From assembly GCF_905147045.1 (NCBI RefSeq), contig NC_065894.1, positions 7,043,501 through 7,107,500 on the forward strand: a stretch of DNA of 64,000 nt, written 5' to 3'. A program made the position numbers and the translations under genes. The DNA comes from Nymphalis io (taxonomy: Eukaryota > Arthropoda > Insecta > Lepidoptera > Nymphalidae). Positions 34,671 to 44,623 of this stretch are shown here, piece after piece. Each line of letters starts with the position of its first letter. Positions within the stretch are counted from its first letter, which is position 1. Under the pieces are notes generated by a model. The model searched no databases and was not told the origin of the DNA. It worked only from the letters and a program-made list of their open reading frames with translations.

Positions 34671-35622
34671 ATGACAAAGTGTAATTACGAATGCGCTACA
34701 GAAGAGACAGCGCCGGATGTGTTAGAATTTGTTGGTCCCGTTAAAATTATTTTAGTTGATCAAACCAAAACCGCTTACGCATGTAAAACGTGTTACGCTG
34801 CTATGATAGTCATGGCCCAAATGTTAATGGCCACCTCTACAATTATAGTGATGCTTTTCTCATTGAGTTACAAGAAGAGCACTTGCTATAAAGCTTTGCA
34901 TATATTTCTGTGTACTGTTGGGGTACGTTTAATAACAATAAGTAATAGTGGTTTGGTAAAATTTGTATTTGCATATTTCTTTTAAATTTGTAAGATATTA
35001 ATAAAATAGCAATATTGTTTTTAAGTATATATGTCTTATGTTTACAGCTTCAAACTATCATACCGTCAGGAATTTTGAGTCTTAATAAATCAAATGGTTC
35101 TTCAGCGCCAATGAAACAATCAGATCGTAAATTTGAACATATTTTCATGCAGTGCTTTGGGTCTTCATGTGCAATATCTGGAGCAATCGCAACATATTTT
35201 GCCAGTTTTCCATATATTTTTACTCTACATTCTTATTTCGGTAAAGAATATTTAATATTATTTTAATATAAATTATTTTTGGTCGTATATATTTTTTATT
35301 TTTTTTTATATTTATTTTTCAAGGTTTGGCAGCAACAGGTTTTGCAATTTTATGCCCCTGTACTGGATTGTGGATTTGTTGGTTCAGCAGTAAACCAAGC
35401 CCCCATAAAGAATATGAAAGATACCGACGCCTTATATACAATATTCATAAATTATTTGGCGTTTTGACAGTTTTACTATCTTCCGTATGTTTCGTTAGTG
35501 GATTAATAAAATCTCCTTTCTTAAAGTGGCTTCCGTTAGACGAAATGTTTTATTTAACGACCATGTTTTGTGTTTTCTATACACTTGTAATTATATATAA
35601 ACCATTAAAAGAATTATTTTAA
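34671..35622 (+). CDS. cytochrome b561-domain transmembrane reductase, gene 1
   Basis: The coding exons are 34671-34922, 35048-35240 and 35324-35622 (GT/AG introns of 125 and 83 bases, phases 0 and 1), giving 247 residues. This is the size of the single-domain CYB561D2-type family, whose members carry electrons across membranes through two hemes and reduce ferric iron or monodehydroascorbate. Six hydrophobic segments are visible: about 41-65, 74-96, 113-136, 145-170, 186-210 and 220-243. Histidines H77, H115, H145 and H190 sit in those segments, at the four heme-ligand positions, in the contexts ALHIFL, FEHIFMQ, LHSYFG and NIHKLFG. The start ATG has an A-rich context and no plausible upstream alternative. 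It is the most diverged of the four paralogues: it lacks the NGW motif after segment 2 and has a longer segment 4-5 loop. Reductase activity and substrate are inferred from the family. Confidence 0.9.
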
Positions 35623-35776
35623 TATATATTTTTTTATTTTGTAAAACGTAATCGATCTTTGACAGTTTTAATGTAATCTTTAAAAAAATGTGTAGATGTC
35701 AAGTTCCTTTATTTTGTTACGATTCTTAGACCTAAACTACATTAAGCCAATTTTGTAAATAACAATTTTAAAAGCA

Positions 35777-35784
35777 TATATAAG
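35777..35784 (+). promoter_or_regulatory. possible TATA box of b561 gene 2
   Basis: TATATAAG lies 53 bases before the gene 2 start codon, inside a 214-base gap after gene 1. A GATAA at 35803-35807 follows. Confidence 0.35.
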
Positions 35785-35836
35785 TTATGGGTTTATTTAT
35801 TAGATAATATTCAAAATGCGGTAGAAGACTTTCATA

Positions 35837-38800
35837 ATGCCAATTAAAGAGGACAACAGCGGTGCAAAATCGCGGGGTTCAAGCATGCGAACACTACGCA
35901 TTCTTATTGTTGAACCAAGAGGCCGATACTGTCGGACGGTGTGGTGTGCCATCGGTGTTGGGATCGTGCATATCTTGATTGGAGCAACGGACTATCATGC
36001 AATATTGTGTTCTGCTGCGGTAAGTTTTTAATGTGGATAGTCAAATGAAACACATATATGATGTATATGTTAAAATATATGTAAGTATTTTAATGGAGAT
36101 CAGTACTTAATGTGTTTTACGTCTGCTTAAAATAATCATGGAAAGGACACGTGATATACATGTTTTGTCCAATTTTAACTTTATAGATACAATTCGTGTG
36201 TCTTTTGAACAATGTCACTAAACTCGTTCTAACGGACGGAATTTGATCTTTTCTGTACCTTTGAGTGGTGTAGATTGTACCTGGTAGGTGATACTGTGGA
36301 TTTTAGGATTTATTAAATAAAATACATAATGACGTAACTAACATTCTCATTTCACCCGTACGAAGTCTATACGGGCAGGTTGTATGTATATATTTATGTG
36401 ATTTATATATTGAGTCTTAGATAGTGTATATTGTATATTATATATTGACTGCCTCTTGGGTCTAGTGGCTAGCTTATGTAGTACTATGCGTAGGACTTCC
36501 TCATCCTTATATCTTATAATTTTTTAATGTTTAAAATGTATATAAATGTACTGTATATAAAAATTATGATTTTGAATTTACCTACATCAATACAATAACA
36601 AAGTCATATCACTGCCGGAGCTGGAGTAAATCTCATATGATTATATCTAAGCTTTGTAACTTATTTTTAATCGATAATTTTAAGTAAGAATGTTGTCAGT
36701 GCATAAATAATAAATATTTATCCGTGCAGTGACGGAGAAAGAATACATTTCACTGCCCCTCTCTTTCCCATGGGTGTCGTAAGAGGCGACTAAGGGATAT
36801 CTGAGCGACCATCTGCTCATCTGGTGGTAGGATGCTAAACATCCGTCTGGCTTGTTACCACCGTACGCATGGTGAAAAACTCGTGAAGTGGCTGCTTGCA
36901 GCCACGTTTCGAGGTCAGCCAGAGTACAGCCAGTGCCCGAGCGAGCATTGCCGCGATAGGTGTTGGTCCAGTGGAGACGGCTGTTGAATCAATGCCGTGG
37001 GAAACTGTATTGACCTGCCGGACAGGGAAACCCGAAGAAACGGCTGTTCCGCTCGCCGCCCGTGGCGGAGTACAGGGGCCCGAGCATGCCTAACCAGCTC
37101 GCGAGGCTGCCCCACCAGGCCACGCATAATCTCGGGGTAGACCGTCGTGCCGGAAGGTGGACCGGAAGGTGGGGTCCCAGCGGCCACTTCCGGGGGGGTT
37201 CGAGGGCCCTTCCGTCCGGCGGATCAGTGTATTTTCCCTTTTAGCAACCACCCTAAAACACGCCTCCACACTTTGCCCATCCCTATCATGGCAATACGTC
37301 GCTCGCTTCACATCTCTTTTCCATTTTATTTTTCCTAAATGGTAGCGCAACAAAACAGAAATAACGAACGTACAGCGGTGCACACCCCCACCATACCCTC
37401 GCTGTTTGAGGTCGAGTTCTCTAACATCCGTGGACTCCACACTAACCTCAACGCTGTCCACCACCATCTCGAGACGGCACGGTCAGCAATGTTGTTTCTC
37501 ACGGAGACGCAAATACTCCGCCGTGCCGACACCAGCTACCTTTACTATACCGGCTACATACTTGAAGAATCTTTCAAAGCGAAAGCCGGAGTATGCTTGT
37601 TCGTCAGGGCGGATGTTTGTTGTCACCGACTGCGCTGCTTGGAGGACCCCTCCTTCTCTATGTTGGTGGTACGTGTGGACTTGGTTCGTCAGAGTTCAGT
37701 CTACGTGTGCCTCTACAGATCCCACAATGGTGACTTGTAGACAAGCCGATTATTTGACCATCTTAGTCGGGTGGCAGATGATGCGCAAGAGGAGTTTCCT
37801 AATGCGGAATTGGTGTTTTTGGGGGATTTTAATGCTCACCATGAATCATGGTTGAAATCCCTCAGAACTGACCATGCTGGAAGAACTGCTCATGCTTTTG
37901 CTCTCACACACAACTTGACCCAACTGGTTGATCAGCCCACCAGGATCCCAGACATTGATGGGCAAGCGCCTTCTCTACTGGACCTTCTGCTGACTTCTCA
38001 CCCGGTGGAATATCAGATTATGGTTCAAGGTCCACTTGGTTCTTCGGATCACAGCCTTATATCTACCAAAGTGCCACAGGCCAAGCTGCCGCCACCAGCG
38101 GTATGCAAACGTCGCGTCTAGCACTATAAGTCAGCAGATTGGGACGGTATGCTTCACGTCTTTACTATGCGTCAGTCCCTTTGAAGGAACGTTGCTTCAG
38201 TGGGAATGACCCGACAGCTAGTGCCGCTGCTGTTGCTGATGAGATCATGTTAGGAATGGAATATTACATTCCTAGCTCAGATCTCATCAGTAGGGGTACG
38301 CGTAACCGTTGGTTCACTCGTGAATGTGCCGATGCTGTATCATCTAAGCAGGCGGCATATCGGGCATGGATCAACGGCTGCGTTAGCGGGGCATCTAACA
38401 TTGCCTCACTGAAAGCAAACTACAATAAAAATTCCAAGTCCTGTAGGAAGGCATACACGAGAACGGATGCACAGCGCATTGTACAGATTGGTCGTGACCT
38501 TGTTTCGCATCCTAGGGGCTCCCGTAGCTTCTGGCGGCTGACCAAGTCTGTGCAAAACAATTTCTGCCAACCTTCGTTGCCACCACTCAGAAATCCGGAC
38601 GGATTGCTAGCTCATAGTCCGCAGGAGAAAGCCGATCTCCTGGCAAAACTCTTTGCCCATAACTCCGTGATCGATAATTGTAGTGCGCTGCCATCAATAC
38701 CTTCATGTGACCACACGATGCCTGACATCAAAATCAGGCAACGTGATGTGCGTACGGAGCTGCAATCACTTGATATACGGAAAGCTAGCAGTCCCGATGG

Positions 38801-41800
38801 AATACCAGCCATAGTGCTGAAGAAGTGCGTGGCGGAGCTGTATCCTGTGTTAACGCGCCTGTTCTAACTTTCTCTCTCTTCGGGATGTGTGCCAGAGGCT
38901 TGGAGAAGAGCTAATGTGCAAGCGGTTCCCAAAAAAGGGGATCGGTCTGACCCGGCAAATTATCAGCCAATAGCTATCACCTCAGTACTTTGTAAGGTGA
39001 TGGAACGGATTCTAAACAACCAACTGATCCATTATCTAGAAGATCACTGTCTAATTAATGATCGTCAGTACGGGTTTCGACCAAAACGGTCCACAGGTGA
39101 TCTTCTAGCGTACGTAACACACCTCTGGGCTGAGGCTATCGACAAGCGTGGAGAATCTTTGGCTGTGAGCCTCGATATCTCCAAGGCTTTCGACAGGGTC
39201 TGGCCCAGAAGTCTTCTCTCCAAACTGCCGGCATATGGTCTGACTGCTCAGCTATGCACCTGGATTGCCAGCTTCCTACACAAGCGTAGCCTTCGTGATT
39301 TAGTTGATGGCTGCGCTTCACAATTATATGTAGTGAATGCTGGGGTTCCCCAGGGATCTGTGCTATTCATTGCTATGATTACATAACATACATTGCTATG
39401 CAGACGATAGTACAGTGCAAGGTGGATACCACGGACGCGCAGTGACTGGGCGAGCGGAGACTGAGGAGAGGCGGGAGAGTCTTTTCATTGAACTCGATAG
39501 GACGTTAGAGCTCATCGCCAAATGGGGTTCTGATAATCTTGTTGAGTTTAATGCCAACAAAACACAGGTATGCGCTCTCAAAGCGAAAAAGTCACCATTT
39601 TCCCCTCTTCCCTCCCTCTGTGGCACACCGCTAGTGATACAAAGCAAAATAGCCATGCAGGGGATGGACGTTCGCTGCGACCTTAGTCCAAGGGCTGTTA
39701 TTAAAACAGCTTCAAGGAAACTCGAAGTTCTGAACAAGGTGCGGCGTTTTTTCACGCCACAACAACTGTGCCTATTATACAAAACACAGGTACGGTCTTG
39801 CTTTGAATATTGCTCGCACCTTTGGGATGGCTCCGTTAAGTACCTACTTACTGGAAACCTTGGATCGGTTGCAGCGACGTGCAGTCCGCATTATTGGCGA
39901 TGTAAAGCTCACAAACACCCTCGAGGCTTTACAATTGCGTCGAGAGATAGCAGCGCTGAGCGCTTTCTATCGACTGTATCACGGCGAGTGCTTTGAGGAA
40001 TTATTCTCTCTTATTCCTGCTTCCCCCTTCCATCATAAGTCTACGCGTGCTGGCTCTCGATGTCACCGCCGAACTGTGACATCAATTCCATCGCGCACAA
40101 AGAAATTTGGCAACTCATTTCTTTGTCGCACTTCCAAAACATGGAATTCCTTACCAGCTCACGTGTTCCCCTCCTCTTACAACTTGGGTTCCTTCAAACG
40201 AGGCGTGAAAAGGCATCTTGCGGGCCGGCAAGGCGGGGACAGCTAGTACAGAACATTCTTCCCGACTGTACTGGCCGTCGTCGCGTTTGGACTCTACTAC
40301 CACTTACCATCAGGTGGAGTAGTCATTTGTCATCCCGGCGCATATAAAAAAAAAATTAATATATTATGTGTTAACAAACTGCGTCTAGGCTTAAATTTAT
40401 CAAATTAATATACAAATTTTATTAATGAAATATTAAATTTCTATGTAAAATATAAAGCGAATAATAGGTTTTAAGCTTACCTTTTCACTACAATATCCCC
40501 ATTAAATAAAAAACATTTAAATATTTTAGCTTCCGAGCTCGTCTAAATAGCTTAAAAGCAATAAATAGTTTTAAATAGATACTCGTAATTTACTCCATTT
40601 TCTCTGTTCGCAGTACCATTTCTTTTCAGCTGAAGCTATATTAAGTCTAAACTATGCAAATGGATGGTCGGCGCCAATGAGGTTAAGACATAGAAGATTT
40701 TCACATATGTATTTGCAAATATGCGCAATGATTTGCGCTGTTTCTGGTACTGTTCTGGTAATATTATCAAAAGGCATATCAGGAAATTTACATGGAATTA
40801 CTGGTACGTATAGCTAAGCTTTTTTATACTTAAAATGATGAAGGGCAATATTGAATTACATTTAAAATTTAAAATTAGTATATAATAACTAATTGTAACA
40901 AATAAATAAATAAAAAGCGACTCCAAAAATGTGCCTGCATATTGCTGTTGAAACTAAATACTTACATATTAAATTTTATTATACTATTTACAGTAATCAA
41001 TAAGTTATTTTTGGAGTTAATATTCTTAACTAAGTAATTAGTTTTTAGGTATAAATTTTAAAAATAATTATACCCAAAAAATCTTGAAATTGATTAATTA
41101 CAAAGATATAAATGGATACTTTAGATTTTATATACTCAAACTAAATATCAAATAACATTGGTTACGTGTACTGTCCGTAATTATGAAATACTTGGCAGCT
41201 ATGGCTAGTAGAGATCGAATCAGGAATTCTAATATTGTCAGCTCGTGATGTAACGTAATGCGGAAATTTAGTGGATATCGGATTCCGCTGATAGGTTGTA
41301 TTAGTAAAATAGATAATAACTTTGCAAACTAATGTTGAGTGTTAATATAATTGAATCCGCAACTAACTGCCGCCAAATAATTGATACTGTAAAAGTAATA
41401 TAACATCATGTACATGTCCACTGCTGGACAAAAAAACTCCTCTCTCAAGGAGACGGTATCTAGCTTGTTTAAGCCTCGATTATCAGATATTATTTAATTA
41501 GCATTTAGTTGTTCTGCTGTGATATAGTAACAAATTTTTAAATACACAATCTTTCGTATTCATAATATTATTTGATTATATACATAAATATAAAAAAAGT
41601 TTTTTTTCTAAAATTTATACTTGCGGAAGAAAAGTCTTATGGACTCAATAAATCAGCTGTCGCGGTAACCAAAAATAACTGTAAGACGTCATCATCACTT
41701 AAATTTAATTTAAACTAAACAAAGAGAAATACCTAAATACATATTACTATATATTTAGTATCAGTGAAGCGTTGATACTTTAGTCTGAATTTTCTTTGTA

Positions 41801-43955
41801 TATATGTGAACCCTCAAATTTTAAACAAAGACATCAATACTAATTTCCAAGTCTATAGTTAAAAAAAATCTATGCGAGTCTTCTATACAATATTTTAAAT
41901 ACCCAGGGGTATTTGAAATAATTTAAATTTATACTCTAAATAATTGACTGCCTCGTTGGTCTAGTGGCTATATATCAGGCCGCAGACTCGGAAGTGCTGG
42001 GTTCAATTCCCAGGTCGGGCCAATAAGAAAGTTATTGAGTTTTTCTGTCAGAAAATTCTCAGTAGCAGCCTGGAGTCTGGAAGTTGGAAGTGTGTACACT
42101 CCCGTGCCTCGGAAAGCACGTAAAGCCGTTGGTTCTGCGCCTAAACTGTTTCCGGTCGTGTCGGATTGCCATCCCATCGGATTTAAAAAGTTAGGGAATA
42201 GAGAGTGCACCTGTGTTTGCGCACACACTTGTGCACTATAATAACTTCTGCGCACTGGCCGCCGTGGCCGAAATCAGTCTGGAGGACATTATTATTATTA
42301 TACTCTAAATTGTATATGATGACTGCAGTAGTTTTGACGAACATAGCCCAGTGCCATATAAGTATCAACAAAACCCGGCGGACGTTGTTTGCTTGTGTAT
42401 ATATACCAGTTGTCATTACGACCAGTTTAACGGTATACAATTTGGTGTATACAATGAAAACCTTCTCCATGAAAAATATATATAGATATGTCCCAACTTG
42501 AATGGTAAACGGTCAAACGGTTCCGGTGTATTATTAATCGACATTAATCTCAATCAAATTATTAATCTGAAACAGAAAAGCAATTTTTAAATAAAATATC
42601 GATTTTAAAAATTTTAGTTTTATAACCAATTGAATATTTCAGAAACTTTTAAAGCTTCTCTGCAATGCAGTCAATTTATATAAGATCTGATAGGAATGTT
42701 GTCTCCAAAGTGCCTTCTTTAACTTACAAATATTATTGCATAAACTATGTACTTACGCCAATGAACTTTATTAAAAGTCGGCCAAAGCATTATCTCTATA
42801 CGGCGTATCACTGAATTTATACAATTTCACCTTCAAATTATAGAAACTTAGCTCCTATAGGATTACTTGGTTGACCGTTTGGTCGTCGTACTATCTTCAC
42901 TTCAGAAATGACAATCTTTCGTGTTATAATTAAAAAGGCCTCATTTTTTTTAATTCGAGTTTATAGATTAAGGTAATCCGTAATCCCGGCTGCCCAGTCC
43001 GTAAATGTTCCACTGTCCTGCAAATACCTCCTCACCTACATGTGGCAGAGTTACGTTTGTCACATGCAGATTTCCTCTGATGTTTTGCTTAACCGAGATG
43101 AATTATAAACACACCATTATGCATATGTTAACTTACTATCCATTGGGTCATCTCAGCTTTGATATAATCTCAACAAAATTATATAAACCCTTAGATTTCA
43201 TCATATTTGAGCTTAAAATACTACATGAAGTTTATTAGCACTTACCGAAAAAGGATGAAATGCGAAAGACATTTATTTATAATTCGGTTTTTATAATATA
43301 CATATACAGTCTTATATAGAGTTACAGTAACACACAGGCTGTTTTGTATGTTCCACTGCTGGGCTAAGGCCTCTCTCTTTATAAGGAGATGGTTTGGAGC
43401 TTATTTCACCATTCTGTTCCAATGCATGTTGGTAGAATACATATGTTGCAGAATTTCAGAGAAATTCGACACATGCAACCTGCATGTGTCCTTACGATGT
43501 TTTCTTTCACCGTCAAACATGAGATGAATTATAATAACAAATTAAGTACATGAAAATTCAGTGGTGCTTGCCCGGGTTTGAACTCACGATCATCGGTTAA
43601 GATTCACGCGTTCTTACCACTGGGCCATCTCGAGCTCATATAGAGTTATTGCCCGAGTTATACCTTACTCTTAAACTTTTCTTTTCTTTTAGGAATAATA
43701 ACAATAATATTCGCTTGTATAACCTTCTTGCTGGGTCCCTTTGCGTTGGTTCGTGGAAGGAACTTGAGGCTGCTTCATACGAGTTTTGGAATACCAACTT
43801 TCATATCGTCTACCATATGTCTTTGCAGTGGATTATTTACACCTGAATTTACTGCATGGGCACATGCAACTTCGTTTATTTTAATAGGTTTTATTGCTTT
43901 CTACGCTACTTTTATAATTATTACAAGTTTTTTAAAATGTATGATGAAAATATAA
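35837..43955 (+). CDS. cytochrome b561-domain transmembrane reductase, gene 2
   Basis: The coding exons are 35837-36019, 40614-40803 and 43693-43955, giving 211 residues with the same intron positions and phases (0, then 1) as the neighbours. The four heme-position histidines are H54 (DYHAIL), H92 (FSHMYLQ), H121 (NLHGIT) and H153 (LLHTSFG). The motif SLNYANGWSAPMR after segment 2 is shared with genes 3 and 4 (NGWS). The N-terminal cytoplasmic part is short and basic, and the loop between segments 4 and 5 is short. Introns 1 (4.6 kb) and 2 (2.9 kb) are swollen by a LINE and by SINEs. All splice sites and the frame remain intact, so the gene looks functional. An AATAAA polyadenylation signal lies at 43995-44000. 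A second in-frame ATG at codon 17 is an alternative start. Confidence 0.88.
36446..36500 (+). repeat. SINE-2 head fragment in gene 2 intron 1
   Basis: 'ttgactgcctcttgggtctagtggctag' matches the first 30 bases of the SINE-2 copies at 41945 and 55594; the similarity then stops. Confidence 0.5.
36750..40350 (+). mobile_element. decayed non-LTR retrotransposon (jockey/CR1 group) in gene 2 intron 1
   Basis: This GC-rich 3.6-kb insert lies in an AT-rich intron, in the same direction as the host gene. The 5' part has 'ctctttcccatgggtgtcgtaagaggcgac', a leader found in many lepidopteran LINEs. An ORF with endonuclease and reverse-transcriptase domains follows. The 3' end is the hairpin CCACTTACCATCAGGTGG (40300-40317) and a short A-run. 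No gag-like ORF1 is evident. The left border is approximate and I found no target-site duplication. The exact clade (jockey, CR1 or Daphne-like) needs a phylogeny. Confidence 0.85.
37339..40246 (+). pseudogene. LINE ORF2: endonuclease and reverse transcriptase, multiply broken
   Basis: The order is as expected. First comes an apurinic endonuclease-like domain with LFLTETQI (near 37495), VFLGDFNAHH (near 37820) and GSSDHSLI (near 38045). Then comes a reverse transcriptase with SSPDGIPA (near 38790), VPKKGDRSDPANYQPI (near 38925), DISKAFDRVW and GVPQGSV (near 39345). YADD, the catalytic motif, is at 39397-39408. The C-terminal region has LDRLQRRAVRIIGD and ends at 40246. Lesions include stop codons at 37738 and 38119, a frame change near 38145 and a stop near 38865. 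A deletion lies between GVPQGSV and YADD, and a 1-base frameshift lies near 39845. It cannot make active protein. Confidence 0.9.
41402..41462 (-). repeat. possible SINE-1 3'-end fragment
   Basis: 'catgtccactgctggac...ctcctctctcaaggag' resembles the SINE-1 3' region; it is short and diverged. Confidence 0.3.
41945..42302 (+). repeat. tRNA-derived SINE (SINE-2), full copy in gene 2 intron 2
   Basis: The head is 'gactgcctcgttggtctagtggct' with 'gctgggttcaattcccaggtcgggcc'. The body has 'gtctggaagttggaagtgtgtacactcccgtgcctcgg', 'tttccggtcgtgtcggattgcc' and 'gcgcacacacttgtgcactataat'. The tail is 'ggccgccgtggccgaaatc' and (ATT)n. It is the reference copy for this family here. Open frames on both strands across it are repeat. 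Confidence 0.9.
42985..43165 (-). repeat. diverged SINE-1 copy in gene 2 intron 2
   Basis: 'gcccagtccgtaaatgttccactg', 'acatgtggcagag', 'gtcacatgcagatttcc' and 'gagatgaattataaacacac' plus 'attgggtcatctcagct' follow the SINE-1 order with many changes. Confidence 0.55.
43322..43637 (-). repeat. tRNA-derived SINE (SINE-1) in gene 2 intron 2
   Basis: It is a complete copy. It includes 'ccactgctgggctaaggcc', 'gtttggagcttatttcacc', 'cacgatcatcggttaagattcacgcg' and 'accactgggccatctcg'. Its tRNA-like head lies 55 bases before the acceptor of exon 3. Confidence 0.85.
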
Positions 43956-43994
43956 TCAGATAAATATGCCTTAATTTTATTTTTATTTTTACTT

Positions 43995-44000
43995 AATAAA
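43995..44000 (+). terminator. polyadenylation signal of b561 gene 2
   Basis: AATAAA lies 40 bases after the stop codon. Confidence 0.6.
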
Positions 44001-44445
44001 ATTGAATCAAATTATAAAATTTGCTTCAATATATTAAGCAAGAAGGATATCAAATAATCGAGGTAATCTCTTTCATAGACATTAGCCTTTTTAGAAATAT
44101 AAACTACCTTCAACTACAAAGACAGCCTTTTCACTGATGATATTGTCTCTTGCTCTCTCTTGTAATTACACTTGCTCACTTATCATTTCGCCGAAACACA
44201 ACAAAATATTCAAAATAACTGATAGCAGCGAATTTACACTGTAATAAACTTTAAAAAAAAACTGATTACTTTTATTTATAATAAGCATAATTTGCTAAGT
44301 ATTGTCAGAATGTTAATATTAACTATTCAATATAACGAATTTCTTCTAACTTTAAAAATAGAGAATTAGTTTTACAAAAATCAACCACGTAATAATCAAG
44401 TACTTAATAACTGTATACAACACTTAAAGTAATTGCAGTTAGCAC

Positions 44446-44507
44446 TTATCGTAATACTTTATTATTATCGGTTATCAGGAATACGTGAGAAATATTATCA
44501 ACGATAA
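44446..44507. promoter_or_regulatory. GATA-motif cluster upstream of b561 gene 3
   Basis: There are five GATA cores within 62 bases: TTATC at 44446, 44465, 44472 and 44495, and GATAA at 44503. They lie 117-178 bases before the start codon. GATA factors drive gut and fat-body genes in insects. Use of these sites is inference. Confidence 0.4.
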
Positions 44508-44623
44508 AAGATGCGTGACCAAGTGGCTTCCTCCAAGGACATGTCATACAAATGTCTTGTACGACTAGTATGTTTAAATCTTTTACTGAATTTGTGTCAC
44601 TAATTTCGTTTCAAACGTGAACT

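Noticed and set aside
37090..37467. 125-codon - strand frame and overlapping + frames at 36896-37345
   Set aside because: They fall in the GC-rich 5' region of the LINE, where open frames arise by composition; none shows a domain.
41945..42030. tRNA gene suggested by A and B boxes at 41945, 34198, 55594, 25638 and 23690
   Set aside because: The boxes sit at the heads of SINE copies with shared bodies; acceptor stems do not close and the same sequence recurs several times.
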